A stretch of DNA of 64,000 nt from Coffea arabica (GCF_036785885.1 NC_092323.1:11664501-11728500); one strand, 5' to 3'; numbered from the stretch's first letter, positions 12,900 to 26,178 are shown. A program made the numbers and translations. The notes: generated by a model not told the origin, from the sequence alone.

Positions 12900-14048
12900 A
12901 ACTTTCCGTTTAATTAGCACCTCATTCATGATTCATGACTCCTTGGATACAACAAAATTAATTCCAAAGAAAATTCTGCAAAAAAAAAGAACGAGCTGGG
13001 ACCTGTAAGTGTCGGCTTCTGAAGGAATGGATAAGCCAGTGCATGTAATCAGATAAAATATCAATTGTCCAAGGAATAAAAAAAATTGAAGCGCCAGCGT
13101 ACACAAAATTCCAGGTTTGAACCATGCTATCACCTTACTAAAATTGTAATTGACGGAATACAAATTCAAATCATAAGGAACTAAGTGAAGATTCATTAAT
13201 GATCTTTTTATGAGTAATGGAAAAAAAAATACAATTTCCAAAACTCAAGTAAGCAAAGTAGATTAACATAACAATATATTGGGTTAGTTTAGCAGTTAGC
13301 CTATATATAATTAATGTGATATGCAGAATTGAATAACTTCAGTGTCTGGTGTTACTCGTTCTAAAAATTACCCAACCATAGAGTCTGGACATTGGAGAGG
13401 TCTAAAAATTGCCCAATTGCACGATACGTTTCCACCCACCCGCGTAAGGACTGTACACTGTAATTGTACGTTTAAAATGTTCAAGTCGAAATTATTAATA
13501 ATTGTTAGTTGACAAGCCTCAAATTTATAAAAGGAAAAATCATTCCTTTTCATTTTTCCTGATGTAAGAGGGAACACTCAAAGTATCACATAAAATTATT
13601 GTACAACTTGTGACAAAAATATTTCACAAGGTTACATCGGAGATCTAGTTGGGATGGTTGGTTCAGGACTTGATGTCTCGCATGACAAATCAGGATTCGA
13701 ATTTGGCAAAGTTCAATAAGACATTGGAGAAGTTAAGCGACAGTCATGGGGCTTTTGGTTCAGGACCTAATGTCTCGCCTAACAGATCAGGATTCGAATT
13801 TGGCAGCCAAATTTGAGATAAGGAGGAATTAGGGACAGGGAAGAGAGGGAGTTTAAAAAAAAAAAAAAAGACACCAGAAGTTTATTCTAGCTGTCCTCGT
13901 CAGACTTGCACCTTTTGCTACTGCCACATTATTACTATATGCAGATTTGCTATGTGATGTAACGAGCATAGTTTTACATAGAATTGGTAAATTGTAGAAC
14001 TATGTAAAGGATATGAAAGCTATTAGTTGAAAAGGCTTTCGACCAACT
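12900..14048. other. intergenic region with a 110 bp direct duplication
   Basis: This is the upstream flank of the AAF-like gene. Two imperfect direct copies of about 110 bp occur at about 13640-13715 and 13748-13812. Each contains GGTTCAGGAC, TGATGTCTCGC or TAATGTCTCGC, and ATCAGGATTCGAATTTGGCA. No gene is recognised. Confidence 0.5.
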
Positions 14049-14056
14049 GTTGGATG

Positions 14057-14630
14057 CTCTGTTTTGAAACTCGGACCAGACCGGCCGATCAAACCGAGAA
14101 CCGGCCAAGTGTCCGATCTGAATCATGGTAAAAAACCGAAAATTTAAAGTCCGGTCAAAAACCGGATTTGACCGGGAAAAAATCGATTTTTCCGGTTCAA
14201 TGGGCATTTTTTTAAAAAAAAACTCAATCTTTTCAATATTATGTTTTGGCCCCCTAAATTGTTAAAATTTATTAATATACCTCAAATATTTCATACTTTA
14301 TAAATATTGTCCTAAAATTTGATGTTATTTTTCAATTAAATTCATAATTTTAATTCTAAACTTGTTAATATTTATTAAATAACATAAATTGCTACTTGAT
14401 TGTTCTAATTTCTTTGTATTTTCTTGTTAAATATATTTGAAACATTAAATATATATGAATATACCTTTATTAATATTAACATATTATTTGATATTTTATA
14501 TATAATATTTTAATTTTTAAATAATTTTTATTTATGACGTCATCCGGTTCGATTCCTATCGACCCCCAGTCGAACCCATTGATCCCTGACTTCGGCGGAG
14601 TCGATACCCGGTCCGGTTCTGAAAACATAG
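14057..14630. mobile_element. hAT-like non-autonomous element with 8 bp duplication
   Basis: A perfect 8 bp direct repeat GTTGGATG flanks it at 14049-14056 and 14631-14638. The left end CTCTGTTTTGAAACTCGGACC is the inverted counterpart of the right end GGTCCGGTTCTGAAAACATAG. Subterminal CCGGTC/GACCGG motifs are frequent at both ends and the middle is AT-rich. It has no transposase. An 8 bp duplication is typical of the hAT superfamily. Confidence 0.87.
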
Positions 14631-14638
14631 GTTGGATG

Positions 14639-17297
14639 TTGATTTCCCGGGTTAGAAGATATCTCCGCTATTGGAAATGGGTCACATTAACTTTTAAACG
14701 CCCCAGTTTACCATTTAAAGTACCTAATCTCCTCGTGCGATTGGGCCTGAGCTGCGCCTTTAGCCTTGCCCGACACAAAGGATCTAGTATTTTACTTGCT
14801 TGCCTTGGTGGCCAGACTTTTTCCAAGAAAGTAGTAAAACAATCACAAATCTCATTTATATGGACTTTTTAGACAAAGATTTTGGTCCAAAATTTCGGAG
14901 TGTGAACAGTACTATCTGTCCCCAGAAATTGGTTGAATATCACTGTGCATCCGCCAGATAAACAAGGGAAAAAAGAGTTGCCAGATCACTAAAAACAAAG
15001 CAGAAAGTCTACGGTACTTTCGTTTATAGCTCAAAGAAAATTTTCCATTCCTGTTAAGATAATTTTAGACGTTACCCTATATTCAAGTTGTTAAAAAGCA
15101 GTTGAAATAGACAAACAGGTGAAACTATAGTAGACTAGTGACCTCCAAAGGATCCCAAACTTTTTCTTTTTCGAATAAAGTTTGAATGGATTTAGTTTCG
15201 ATTACTATTACAAGTTATGCTCGTTGTTGAATAACATTTGGATGAATTTCGACTTCGCTCATACTTACAAGCAGGAGTAGTATGCTCTGCAATTAGAGGT
15301 TACTTGTAAGAGTTCTTACCAACGTAATCTTTATTGGATTTTTCACATGTAGCTCTCACATCAATACTGGAATTTGAGCATATGATATGTATTAAGAGAG
15401 TGATTGATCAATCAGGTTTTATCAACTGAGCCAAAGTCCAATCTTCAAATTGAACAACTACATACAAGCAACCAATTACGCCTCACATGCTGCTGCGGAC
15501 GTTGTTGCAGTAAACTGAACTAAGGCACAATCCGTGCCACCGAGTTACAAATGCAGAGAAACCACAGATGCTAGTAGCAGTAAGAGGCGGTAAGTGGTAA
15601 CAAACACCTGTTAATGGAGAAGACGAGCACTATTGTATGTTGTAACACATGCATGGTAAAGAGAGAATCGTCGGTAAAAGTTAAATTTCAAATCCGGCCA
15701 ATTGGTAAAAGTTAATTTCAAATCCAGCCAATCTCTCTCATAAAAAGTGAAAAAATTTACTTTCAAAACCTAACTAAGCCGGGTGGGTAGATTAGTAAAG
15801 CAATTAAAAATAAAGTTGGATCGCAAAAATTAAACTAAGGATTTCCATACGTACAAATTTTTTCACTGTTTAAATTTAAGAGTTCTTCCCAGACTACTAT
15901 TTTAACTTGTCTCAAATTAACTGTCTTTCCTACCATATGCAAATTTTACTGTGTGATTTAATGAGCTTAGAATTACTCACTAGTTTGCAAAATACAAGTT
16001 TGATTGAATAATTTGTTATTTGAAAAATATTATTTGATTGCATTGTAAACATGATTGTAATTTTTTTATAATTATTTTTTTATCTCACATACATTACCTT
16101 ATTAAAAAAGTGATGCATTATTATGAATTTCAAATAATTCTCTAGCATTCATCGCTTCCTAAAAACAATTGGGCCTGAAGCGCCTAAGCTGGACTTATCT
16201 ACTAGGGTCTTACTTTCATCGTGGTCTACGGCTTCTAGGCTATCATCCGAGCATCTTCTGCCCAACTAACCTTTGGGCTTAATATCTCAGCTTCAACTTC
16301 TGCGCGCGCACGCGTGTCTTTTTTTTTTTTTTAAGTTATTGAAGATCTGATCGAAAAAGTTCGTTAAAGAATTAAAACTTGTCTGAACGAAAATTTACTT
16401 GTAGGGAGGTTTGGTTTTTTACAACTTAGGAGACGAGAAGCACCATATATGAGGGCAAATTTTAATCTCATCCGTGAAATTAACAGTAAAATGAGGAAAA
16501 GGTGTGCTTTGGATAAGGAGTAACTACTAGTGATAGGGCACGAAATGGAGGATGGACAAAAGAAAGACGATGAACCCAACAGACGTGACGTCTCGAGGCG
16601 ATAACAACAGTAGTTTGGTACGGGCAATTGACGTCGAGTTCAGACAAATTGAGTTCGAAAATCTCCTGCTCTCTTGGTGTTCTGCATCTGAGAGCTCAGG
16701 CTGCAATTCATGGGGCGAGACACATTGCTTAACAATGTCTACATCAAAATCAATCGATTCGTCATGGTAGAGAAGAAAAATAGTGCACGGACCGTACTCG
16801 AGCTTTGGATCAATGTCCCCAGAAGGAAGGAGTATACTCACGTGTTTCAATTAGAACACCCAAAAAACCTAATTCAACTCTACATAAGACAGCCAAAGTT
16901 CATTAAGCAATTGACATGATATATTTACTCACATTCCAGACAAAGGTCATAATTTGCAAGAACATTCTACAATCTTAATAAGAGGGGTAGACTGATTTGG
17001 CTTTTTTTTAGTGGATTCTCTCTTCATTTTTCACAATATATATCTGAACGCATGACATGTGTTTTCATTTATTAGAAAGGGACATGATCATTTTAAATTT
17101 GACTAATCCTAATCCATGTTAATAAATAAAGACACATGTCATGCATCCATATGTGTACTACGAGAAATGGAGTGGAAATCCACCGGAGAGAAGCCAAGTT
17201 TGTAAGATGGAAAACAAAAAAAAAAAAAAAAAAAAGGAAGGCTAGGGACTCCTCTCTTCCACCTTCTTCATCTTTCTCGCTTTGTAGGCTACAAAAA
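14639..17297. other. intergenic region with a duplicated block and MITE remnant
   Basis: No intact gene is recognised. About 15465-15600 shares scattered sequence with 19245-19390. A degraded family A MITE lies at about 16010-16147 (centre TATCTCACATACATTAC). A minus-strand frame at 16527-16850 is open for 107 codons but matches nothing I know, and I do not call it a gene. An alternating CG-rich stretch, GCGCGCGCACGCG, lies at about 16301-16315. Confidence 0.4.
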
Positions 17298-17480
17298 TTA
17301 AGGGCAATTGGGACTTCCGTTCTTATTCTTGAAATTGTTGTAGCGAGATCAAGTTTGTTTGTTGCCGGAAGAGCCCGAGGCGCACACAAGCATTTTGCAC
17401 AGCATTGAAGACAGAAAAACATGCATGCATGGCTTCTTGTGGGATGCCGCCGAGCAGCTATATGTACATATTGGCCTGCA
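17298..17480 (-). pseudogene. GASA/snakin (gibberellin-regulated peptide) relic
   Basis: Reading on the minus strand, residues CMFFCLQCCAKCLC match the GASA cysteine pattern C-x3-C-x2-CC-x2-C-x-C. A one-base frameshift follows at about 17363. In the shifted frame the conserved tail continues (GSSGNK, then YNNFKNKNGSPNCP and a TAA stop at 17298-17300), but the expected CPC motif is damaged and includes an in-frame stop. The upstream part of the cysteine domain has lost expected cysteines, and I see no signal peptide exon nearby. GASA peptides are small secreted cysteine-rich proteins linked to hormone response and defence. This copy cannot make one. Confidence 0.8.
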
Positions 17481-19855
17481 ATCTGCACAATGTTATCAAA
17501 GGGAAAAAGAAAAAAACAGATGCTTAATTACAATATATTCCAAACAATGTCATTTTTACAAAATTAAAATATTTGTAGGGAATAAAATTTGAAATTAAAC
17601 ATACCCTGTGGACGAAGTTGGTTGTAACCCTTCCCCGAAAGGGAAAAAAAAAATCCAAAAACTGAACAACAAAGAAAGAAGATGTAAGGGACAATTATTA
17701 TCCACTGAATATTTACATATTCTTAGAGCAAAAGTTCTAAAAGAAGAAAAACTAATCTGTTTCATTACCTCAGCTACACTGGAAAAGGTAATAAATATAT
17801 ATAAGCAATGAGAAAATCAAGAACCGACTAGCATTGCAGGCACGAGTACCCAATGCCATCTTTCTCTTTTAAGATTTCTTCGTAAAACTATAATAGTGAG
17901 GTAGTAGAATAATGCTAATCCAGAAGTGGTAAGAGTTGAATTCACACACACACACACACATATATATAGAAGATTTATCAAGGACATGTACAGAAGGATG
18001 ATTGCAGAATAGGGAAATAAAGTGCATTCTTTAAGCCGCCAACATTGAAATTTGACACAGGAAATGTAATTTCGCCGTATGATACCAAAAAATAATCATC
18101 GTGAAAAGAGGTGGTGAAGGCGTCGTGGACTGGTTGCCGCCTGATATATCGTGTAACGATTTTGTTTTAAAACTGCTGTGTTAATTTGGGAGCATCATTT
18201 TTGTCAAGGTTTTAACATGTCGGCAGGTTGTCTTTTGTTCTGCTTGTGAGTGTCATTTCTGTCGAGTTTTTCACATGTCGGACGATTGTCTTTTGTTTTG
18301 TTTGTTGATTAGTACAACTTTCATTGGCAAGTCGCAACTAAACATTAATATATCCTTGACTTTGTTTCTTTCTTAGTGGTAAGTAGCATTTTTAATTGAC
18401 AATCGACAACTAATAGGTAAAAGGAAAATGTCGACATCACAGATAGCGTCCATAACCATATAACTCATCAATTTCTCAATCTAATCCTATCTTTATTATA
18501 AATTTAGATATGCCTACCCTGAAAAATGAGCACTCCCCAATTGAATCATGAGTGAATGATGATGAACCCTTGGTTGGTATGTCTAAACACACAGAACTGA
18601 CAAAAGTAATGGATAGGTGCAGTGCTGTCCACCCAAAAAAAATGCAGCAGATGGAAATAGTAATTTAAAAGAATCACTATTTATTTTAAAAAAGTTTTAT
18701 GATCTTCTTCTTTCAGTTGGGAGAAACAATCTAATAATAGATTTTAACATATCTAATTTGAGTTGCTTGATTTGATATCTATACGTGATTCTTCTCAACC
18801 CCATCAGCTAACCCAAGGTCGAACGTCAAATTCCAGAGCCAAATGGGCGTTGTTCTATCTTGACTCCAAATAGTCTTGCCAGAAGATGAAGATGAACATA
18901 TGATAACCATTCAATAAAAAAGAATTACAGTTCGCTCATGCTATGAATTGATTTTTAACACGAATGTTTGACAAGAAAAGTTATAATAAACCTGAAGCTG
19001 TGAAAACATAATGGGTAAATCATTCTTGGTAAAGAATTTAGGTGCCAAATAACGCAATACATACCAGTAACTCCTGATCCAAGTTATAAAAGAACAGAGA
19101 AGATAAATGAGTAGGACTAGTGTCCTCCTCCTGGATCCCAAACTTCTAGTTGTAGAGACAACACAAATAACAGCTCTATTTTCCCCAAAGTAGTTGAATG
19201 GAAAGGGCCAATGACCCTCCAACGCACCAAAAAAAAAAATAACAGCTCCATGCAGCCAATTACAGCTGACATGCTGCTGCTAACGCCGTGCGGTAAAACT
19301 TTATGAATGAAAGGCAGAATCTCGGCCACCAAATGACAAATGCAGAGAGAGCACACCAAGTATCTCTAGCACTAGGAGGAGGTACATAGACTTGTTGATG
19401 ACAGAGATGAGCAATTGCGGTACTTCTAACACGCAACATGGATAAGAAGAGAAGTAATAGTTTAAAAAAAAAAAAAATCAAATCGGGTTGATCTCCACAG
19501 TTCTTCAGCGCACATATGAATAATTCAGTAAGCAGGAAAACCACTGTAACATTGCCAACATCAACAAAATGTCAAGAGAATTCAATTCTCAATTTAATTT
19601 GGAATGAACATAAGAGAGACAACACCGTTAAACGACTACAGTAAAAACAACACGAATTATGTTTCTTAGTTTTCTATACCTATGCTCCCTGAACTCGACA
19701 AGATTTGGTTGAAGGAAGGTTCTAAAAGGATCTCGATCTCTTACCCATTTTGTTATGGGCGTCTAGCTTCTCTATGCCGGGTATAATTTAGACATGTAAC
19801 AATGGCATGAACCACTATATGCCAGTATGCCTCCATTTTAAGAGGGAGGAAAATT
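17481..19855. other. intergenic region with short duplications
   Basis: No gene is recognised. There is an AC run at 17943-17960 followed by a TA run. Two imperfect direct copies of about 59 bp lie at about 18195-18310; each contains ACATGTCGG and TTGTCTTTTGTT. A block at about 19245-19440 resembles 15465-15650. The last 100-200 bp are probably the 3' untranslated region of the TMEM214-like gene. Confidence 0.45.
18195..18310. repeat. two-copy 59 bp tandem repeat
   Basis: Two adjacent imperfect copies each read CATTTYTGTC, then ACATGTCGG, then TTGTCTTTTGTT. The shared ACATGTCGG cores are 58-59 bp apart. It lies in otherwise plain intergenic DNA. Confidence 0.65.
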
Positions 19856-22800
19856 CTACGATAAGTTGAAGTCGACCAATAGTTTCTTCAAGTCAAATGA
19901 CTTCAAGTCATTTGACACAAAAGCTGCACCAACAGCCACTACAATACTCAATATAACGAATGCCTTCAAGCATCCATTGCTTCGTGATACCCGACCCAGA
20001 AGTATCTTGCAGTGCTTTTGAGCATCTTTCAAGGTCGCTTGATGAGCAGCATCCTTCTCATCACTAGCCAATGCCTTCTCATTCTGCAAATCCACAGCAC
20101 AAGTGTTTTAGGTCTGGTTGCAGAAAGTTTATTACTTGTAACTAAGCATCGTTAAAATACTAAAAGATAGCTTATCCTAGGAACAGAGACACTAGGCAAC
20201 TGAGGGCCACAACCAGCCAACATCGAAGCAGCACACATGTTCAGATTTTGTATAGAGAATGACACCTGGTAAACCACCATCAGACCAATGATCCAAAATT
20301 ACTGCCGTGCGAAACTAAAGGCCACTCAGAACTTTGTTGATTCAGGAAAAGAAAATACACGCACAACCAACATATGTTCTATTTGCCAGAGGAATATCCT
20401 TAGTTACATACCACAGCACATGGCATCATCTCCATGATTAGTGATTATTGTAGATCACGCATCTAATTACCCAATTCAATTATTTATCATTTTCAGAATG
20501 AACTCAATGAACAACCAAAATGATTTCCCCAATGCAAATTAAAGCATAGCCTTACCTTCACTATCAAACTTCTTAAAGTTGTCTTTAGAGGGTCAACCAC
20601 AGAATGTTTCTCCGCATGAATCTTCCACTCATCACACAGCTTTTTCAGAATGACAACACTTGCATCAAGATTTTCCATATAGATGTTATCCTGCTTGAAT
20701 CACAAATGATAATGAGTAAATAGAAAAGGAAAGCATCCAACAAGCAGATAAGAGATGATTTGGCTACAACTCTATTGAACTTACCCATTGCTTGCAAGAG
20801 TCAGGGTTCTCAGTTAAACACCAAATAAACAAGTTACTCGCTTCTCCTGCTAATTCAGGAATACCTGAAAAGCTTTCACCTTGTCAAAAGCCATAAACTG
20901 ACCTTGGTAGGGCAACAACTGCTCTTAGAAGGCACAAACGAAGACTGAAGACTATTGGTATTTAAATTTTACAATACCTTCTCCGGCAGCTTTAATGGCA
21001 AAGGGCAGCATTTGCTGAGTGATTTGCTTCATAGCTTTGCTTCCTGAGGAAACAGAAAGAGCTACCTCTTTCAAAAGAGGATACACAGCTTCAAACCTCT
21101 CAGTTGCCTGAATGCAAAAGCAAAAACAAACACCTCAGAACCCAACATACATAAATAGAACAAAAAATATTTTGGAATACAATTATTTCTAGCTTCAAGG
21201 TGCTGACCTTTACTCTGGCTGAATTTGCTGGAAAGGTGGCTCTCATCAAAAGGTCAAGTGAGGATGGAGGAACCACACGTTCTCCCTTTCTGACTGCACC
21301 ATTAAGTAGAATGGTTCGAGCCTTTGGTGAGGAAGTAATTCTGCAATCAAAACCAAACAGAACTTATTTAAGCTTTTAGCAAAGAAATGAATGAGTTCAG
21401 TTAAAATCAACCATAAATTGACTACAGTAACAACAAAAGGGAAAAAAATTTAAAAAAAAGGCTATTTACCTCTCAACCACCTGCAAAATTAAGTCTCTGG
21501 ATTGCGGATTAGAATTGGATTTCCCGCTAAGCATAGGGAAAAGAAAATGAACCCACAGGAACAGTCCAACAACCAAATCCCCTTGACAAGCCTGCAGTAT
21601 TTGAGTAATTATTAAAGGGGATACCTTTTTTCCACTTACAAATCAATAAGATAGGAAAGAAAGGGAAATGTCAATCTTTTATCAAACACTGTAGGATCTG
21701 GCTATCAGATTTTATCAAGAGAATACCTGAGTGATAACCCACACGAGAACAGGAAGCTTATCTTGCCCCTGATACTTAGCATTCTCCTTCAGTGATGGCA
21801 ACAAACTAATCAAGACGTCGGGTTTACGTCGCAATACCATTGCCAAGCCGACAAAAATGGCAACCTGCACCATAATGCCATTATGTAATTGATTTATCCA
21901 CAACATGCCATTAGAATCAAAGAAGGTAAATCATTTTATACGTGAATAATACTTAAATACTCTCAAAGTAACTGACCACTTCCGTAGGTACTTTCCAATC
22001 TAAAATAAATCAACAACTAAAATAACTACTTGTGAGCTTAGCCTAACTTTATATTAGTGCTTATCCAACCATTTGCCAGTTTAATTGCATTCTTGTTGAG
22101 TAACTGAGTCGTAATTCTGTCAGTATTGATCCCTCTACTGAGAGTTACATGTGCTGTTGTTACTGGAGAAAACATTCCAATGGGTGAAACAGTATGAAGA
22201 TTGATCACTCAATCTACAGTACCACATGATCTCTGCAGTACTAATGTCCACTGGAGTACTTTTCCAAGAGCGAGTGATCACCTTAGATGGGCAAAATACA
22301 AAATTACCCCATTTTAAATCAAACTATAAATTCTTCAGCTCGCCTGAGGGTGTAGAAACAGTTGAACCAAACTTTGGCAAAATATAGCACTTCCAGTCCA
22401 GCTTATGTCAACAATTGTGAGCATGCATTTCTACTAAATACTGGTCTCACATTAGTAAGGATTATCGCAACCTTAGTAAACACTATTTAGCTCCATTTGG
22501 CCTCTAATAACCACACAAGATGGGATTTTGACTTTGATTTATTCTGGTGAAATCACTGACAATGACTCTACTTTAGAGAGTAATGATGCCCAAATAGTTA
22601 CTCCTTGCTGAAGCAGAGGCGAGAGGAGAAGAAGACAAAAAAAAAAAAAGGTTCTAAGCAGCTTAAAAATTAGACTTCAGAGAGAGAGAGAGAGAGAGAG
22701 AGAGATGTATTCATTGTTCAACTAAACAGGAAGGCAGGACCAAGAACAATTACCTGAGATTTTGAAGCTGCCTGCTGAACAACCTTTTTAGCCCCTTTGG

Positions 22801-24533
22801 TGGAGCCTTGATGAAGTGCAATGTCAGATATAATGCTATCGAGTGACCACAACACAAAAGAGCCAAGCGCTTCGACAGATCGCTGGTTAAGCCAATCTGT
22901 TGATGTCTTGTACACATCTTCAGACACGTTGGAGAGAGGGAGCTGCACAAAAGCCACAAAATCTTACCAATTGAGTGCATCATTAACTCCAAATTTATAA
23001 TCCGTTACCCACTATAAGATTTAGGTAACTTGAATCACCATGACCATTCAGCAGTTATGAACAAACTTCTTGGAAGGAATGAAAAGAACAAAGTGGACCA
23101 AAAAAACACCCAGTCAATAGATTCAACAAAGTGAAAAACCTAGCAAGTATTCACAAATTCAACACACTTCTCAGAAAGAAAGAAAAGAACAAAGTTGACC
23201 AGAAAAAACACCCAATCAAGAGATACAACGAAGTTCAAATGGACTTATACTATTAAAACTGCATGTTGGATTGACTCAGAAGTGTGCATATACTGACACA
23301 AAACCAGCGCTCAGTAGTAGTAATGCTAAATAAACTTGCGCATAGACAGGTTTTAAAGTTAAAAGCAAAAACAAGAGAAACAGAAGCTGATGATCTACAT
23401 GACAAATATTACCGCAGTCTGCAAGCTCCAGGAACAAGGGACAGCCATATTTATATCCGACACAATACTGTAATTAACACATCAAACTTCTGAATTACAT
23501 TATATCTAAAAATGTAGGACAAACGATCCACGCACACGTCATAGACAGTCATCTAGACTAATTCACATCATATAACACTTTTTACATGAAAAATAGTAGT
23601 CTTTCTCTAGTCTGCGCACGCATCAAACCACATTTTATTAAAACGCAGTTGTTCTTCATAAAAAGCCAACAACTTTCGATTCTTATCATTGTTAAACCTG
23701 TTACACACCAAAATTTGGTTTATTTAATTTTTTTTAAAAAAAAACTGACTTTCCAAAATTTTTACTAATTAAAGAAAAAGGGGAAAAAAACTCACATCAA
23801 CCATCTTTGCAACAGGAGATTCCTTAAGTATCTTCATCCATGGAAACTGGGACCCACTCACTTTAGCAAATGCACGTCCGAAATAATCTGCAAATCTCAT
23901 CAGCTGTATATCCTGCTGCGTCTCAAAGGAAACCTAAAATAAACCAAAATAAAAAGTCAAAACCATCAATTTTTTGGGCAATTCGATTCAAAACCCAAAC
24001 TTTAACACACAAATTGAACGTAGTAGCAGATCAGATTCAGAAATATCTGAAAATTTGTTTTAGCCCTAAATATCCAAAACATAATTTTTACTTACTGAAA
24101 TATCAGCAAGGAAAGAGGTGAGATCAGCGGCGTCGATCTTCGAAGCAGCCTCAGCAACAGTAACCTTCGGTTTCTTAGGCTTCTTAGGCTTAGTCTTCTT
24201 CTCTTCCGGGGCGCCATTCTGCACTGGAGCCTCGTCACCGTCGCTAACCTCCTCGACGTCGTCAATGACAACGGAATGATCCTCCATAGCAGCGGCGGCG
24301 GCTTGTCGATCCTCCAGCCATTTCCGGTGTCTCTCCTCGGAGTGCTCCTCGATCACCCGGAAAACATCGCTCCGTCGATCGGAAACTCCACCTCCTCCTC
24401 CCGCCGCAGCCGACCTCACTTGCTGCTGATTTTGCGGCTGTTTCTTATTCTTCTTCTGATACGTCACCGTTTTCCAACCATGATCGTCGTTTCCGTTCTT
24501 CATCTCAGCAATGGAATTTGAATTCTCTTCCAT
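19856..24533 (-). CDS. TMEM214/DUF2359-like membrane protein
   Basis: Ten coding exons: 24096-24533, 23796-23933, 22754-22942, 21727-21864, 21470-21591, 21208-21340, 20978-21107, 20785-20864, 20556-20690 and 19856-20083. All junctions are GT-AG, phases agree, and the product is 576 residues, close to plant family members of about 600. The N-terminus contains HGWKTVTYQKKNKK, then poly-Gly, acidic and Lys/Pro-rich (KKPKKPK) segments. The middle is helical, with FADYFGRAFAKVSGSQFPW and the motif LPLSNVSEDVYKTSTDWL. One hydrophobic segment near residues 539-558 (CLKAFVILSIVVAVGAAFVS) probably anchors it in the ER membrane, leaving a short tail. Animal TMEM214 acts in ER stress-linked apoptosis; the plant role is not established. 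The 5' leader carries a CT run and intron 3 carries an AG run. The gene looks intact. Confidence 0.92.
22677..22705. repeat. (AG)n microsatellite in intron 3 of the TMEM214-like gene
   Basis: About fourteen AG units lie 50 bp beyond the 3' end of coding exon 3, inside the intron. Confidence 0.85.
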
Positions 24534-24539
24534 CTCTTT

Positions 24540-25143
24540 TTCCTCACTTAATTAAAGCTGCAAATTTTAACTATTAAAAAATGGAAAATCAAATTCTTTT
24601 CCTTTCCCTTTTCCTCTTTCTCAGCTACCTAAGAGGCTAAGATTTCGATTTATCCTTTTCCAACTGGAAAAAAAAATAAATTAAAAATTAAAATAAAATT
24701 TTGGGAGCTTTTATTCTCTCTCTCTCTCTGGTTTTTGTTACTCAGCGATGTGTCCCTCTCGCTAGCAATGGGGAAGACGAGTGGGGATATATATTAGGTG
24801 AGGAGAGGGCCGAGTTCGGGCCAAATTGGGGCTGAGATCGGATAGAGGAATAGTCCACGTGGGCTTATGAGCTAGCTTGGAGTTATCCTATTGACCTTGG
24901 ATTGTTTGCGAAATTACAGCATTGGCAATTGTCTTGCATCGGTTGGTTGGTGCCAGTAGGAATTGGCTGCGGGTAGAAGCAGGTTTTGGTTTGATGATTA
25001 TGCATCTGTTATGAAATTACGATGGATAAGATAAAATCATAATAGTGGAGTTATATTTAATCAGGGGCTAAAGAAATAGCTGGACCCCTTCTAAAAAACA
25101 AAAATAAAATTAGGTGGATTGGGAGTTAACTTTCCCTTGGCTT
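24540..25143. other. 5' flank of the TMEM214-like gene
   Basis: Contains the 5' leader with a CT run at about 24714-24730, a feature common in plant core promoters, and then unremarkable intergenic DNA up to the hAT-like element. No other gene is seen. Confidence 0.45.
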
Positions 25144-25624
25144 TAGGAATGGGTACGGGTCGAATATCCATCTCGTATATCACTTGACTGATCTAACTTG
25201 CACCTTACGAGTCAGTCATTTTCTGATCCTTATTCGTCTCTCATATCAGCAGCTATTCGGGTACCCGCCTCCATTCCACTTATCATTTAATTTAAAAAAA
25301 TTAATTTATTTAATATAATTTTGTATATTACATATTCATCTAAGATTTAATAAAGATTTTTTCTCAAAAAAAATCTCACACCAAGAAACAAACATACAAA
25401 AAGAATACAAGAAAAAAGAAAAAATCAATGAAATTTTGAAATAAGTATTACCTTTTTTCTAAATATATATTTCACATTAATTAAACTCTTTCTAAAAAAC
25501 ATAAGATCATAACCTCTGCAAATGAATTTGGTAAACAAACTACAGTTTCCCATATTTGTAATGTAATTTATTCAATGAAATTGCTTATTTAACTCTAAAA
25601 ATATTATTTTGTAATATGTGTAAA

Positions 25625-25694
<70 letters not shown>

Positions 25695-25875
25695 TAGGTA
25701 AGTCGAGTACCCACGAGTTTTTAATTACATGACCTTAACCTGCTTCACATCTAAAAGCGTAGCCGACCCTCTTTTGACCCAACAAAATAATATGAATTGA
25801 ATATCCTAATTTTCGGATTAGATCGGATCAGGTATAATGAATTTTTGAGTTAGCGGATATCTTTGTCCACCCCTA
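25144..25875. mobile_element. hAT-like non-autonomous element with 8 bp duplication
   Basis: The left end is TAGGAATGGGTACGGGTC and the right end GTCCACCCCTA. Near-identical 8 bp direct repeats flank it: CTTGGCTT at 25136-25143 and CTTGGATT at 25876-25883, one mismatch. A diverged relative lies inverted at 4933-5676. A long TA run at 25630-25692 sits inside. No coding capacity is seen. Confidence 0.82.
25630..25692. repeat. (AT)n microsatellite
   Basis: About thirty uninterrupted AT units inside the hAT-like element; likely to vary in length between individuals. Confidence 0.9.
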
Positions 25876-26040
25876 CTTGGATTATGGTTTGTGATTTGCT
25901 TGGGAAAGTAAAAGATGATCTAATGAAAAATTGAGAGATTTATAGGTCCCGCAGCTCAACAAGTTGCACAAAGATATATTTTAGTATGTAAAACTAATTT
26001 AAGTGACTAGTATTTAATGCAAATGAAAAACTTTTGACTT

Positions 26041-26178
26041 GTTTAGATTGCTATTTTCTGAAAATTTTATTAAAAAATATATACTATTGTGATTTGATGA
26101 CATGAGATAAAAAAGTAATTGAAAAATATGTTCACAAAAAATGTAAAAAAATTTTGAAGAAAAATGGCAGTGCAAACC
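26041..26178. mobile_element. MITE, family A, degraded
   Basis: The left end GTTTAGATTGC and right end GCAGTGCAAAC are weak inverted repeats. The centre GTGATTTGATGACATGAG followed by an A run matches the family signature. Confidence 0.55.

Noticed and set aside
16527-16850. Minus-strand frame of 107 codons with a protein-like look
   Set aside because: It matches nothing I recognise and lies in a repeat-bearing intergenic region. It could be a decayed gene, but evidence is lacking.
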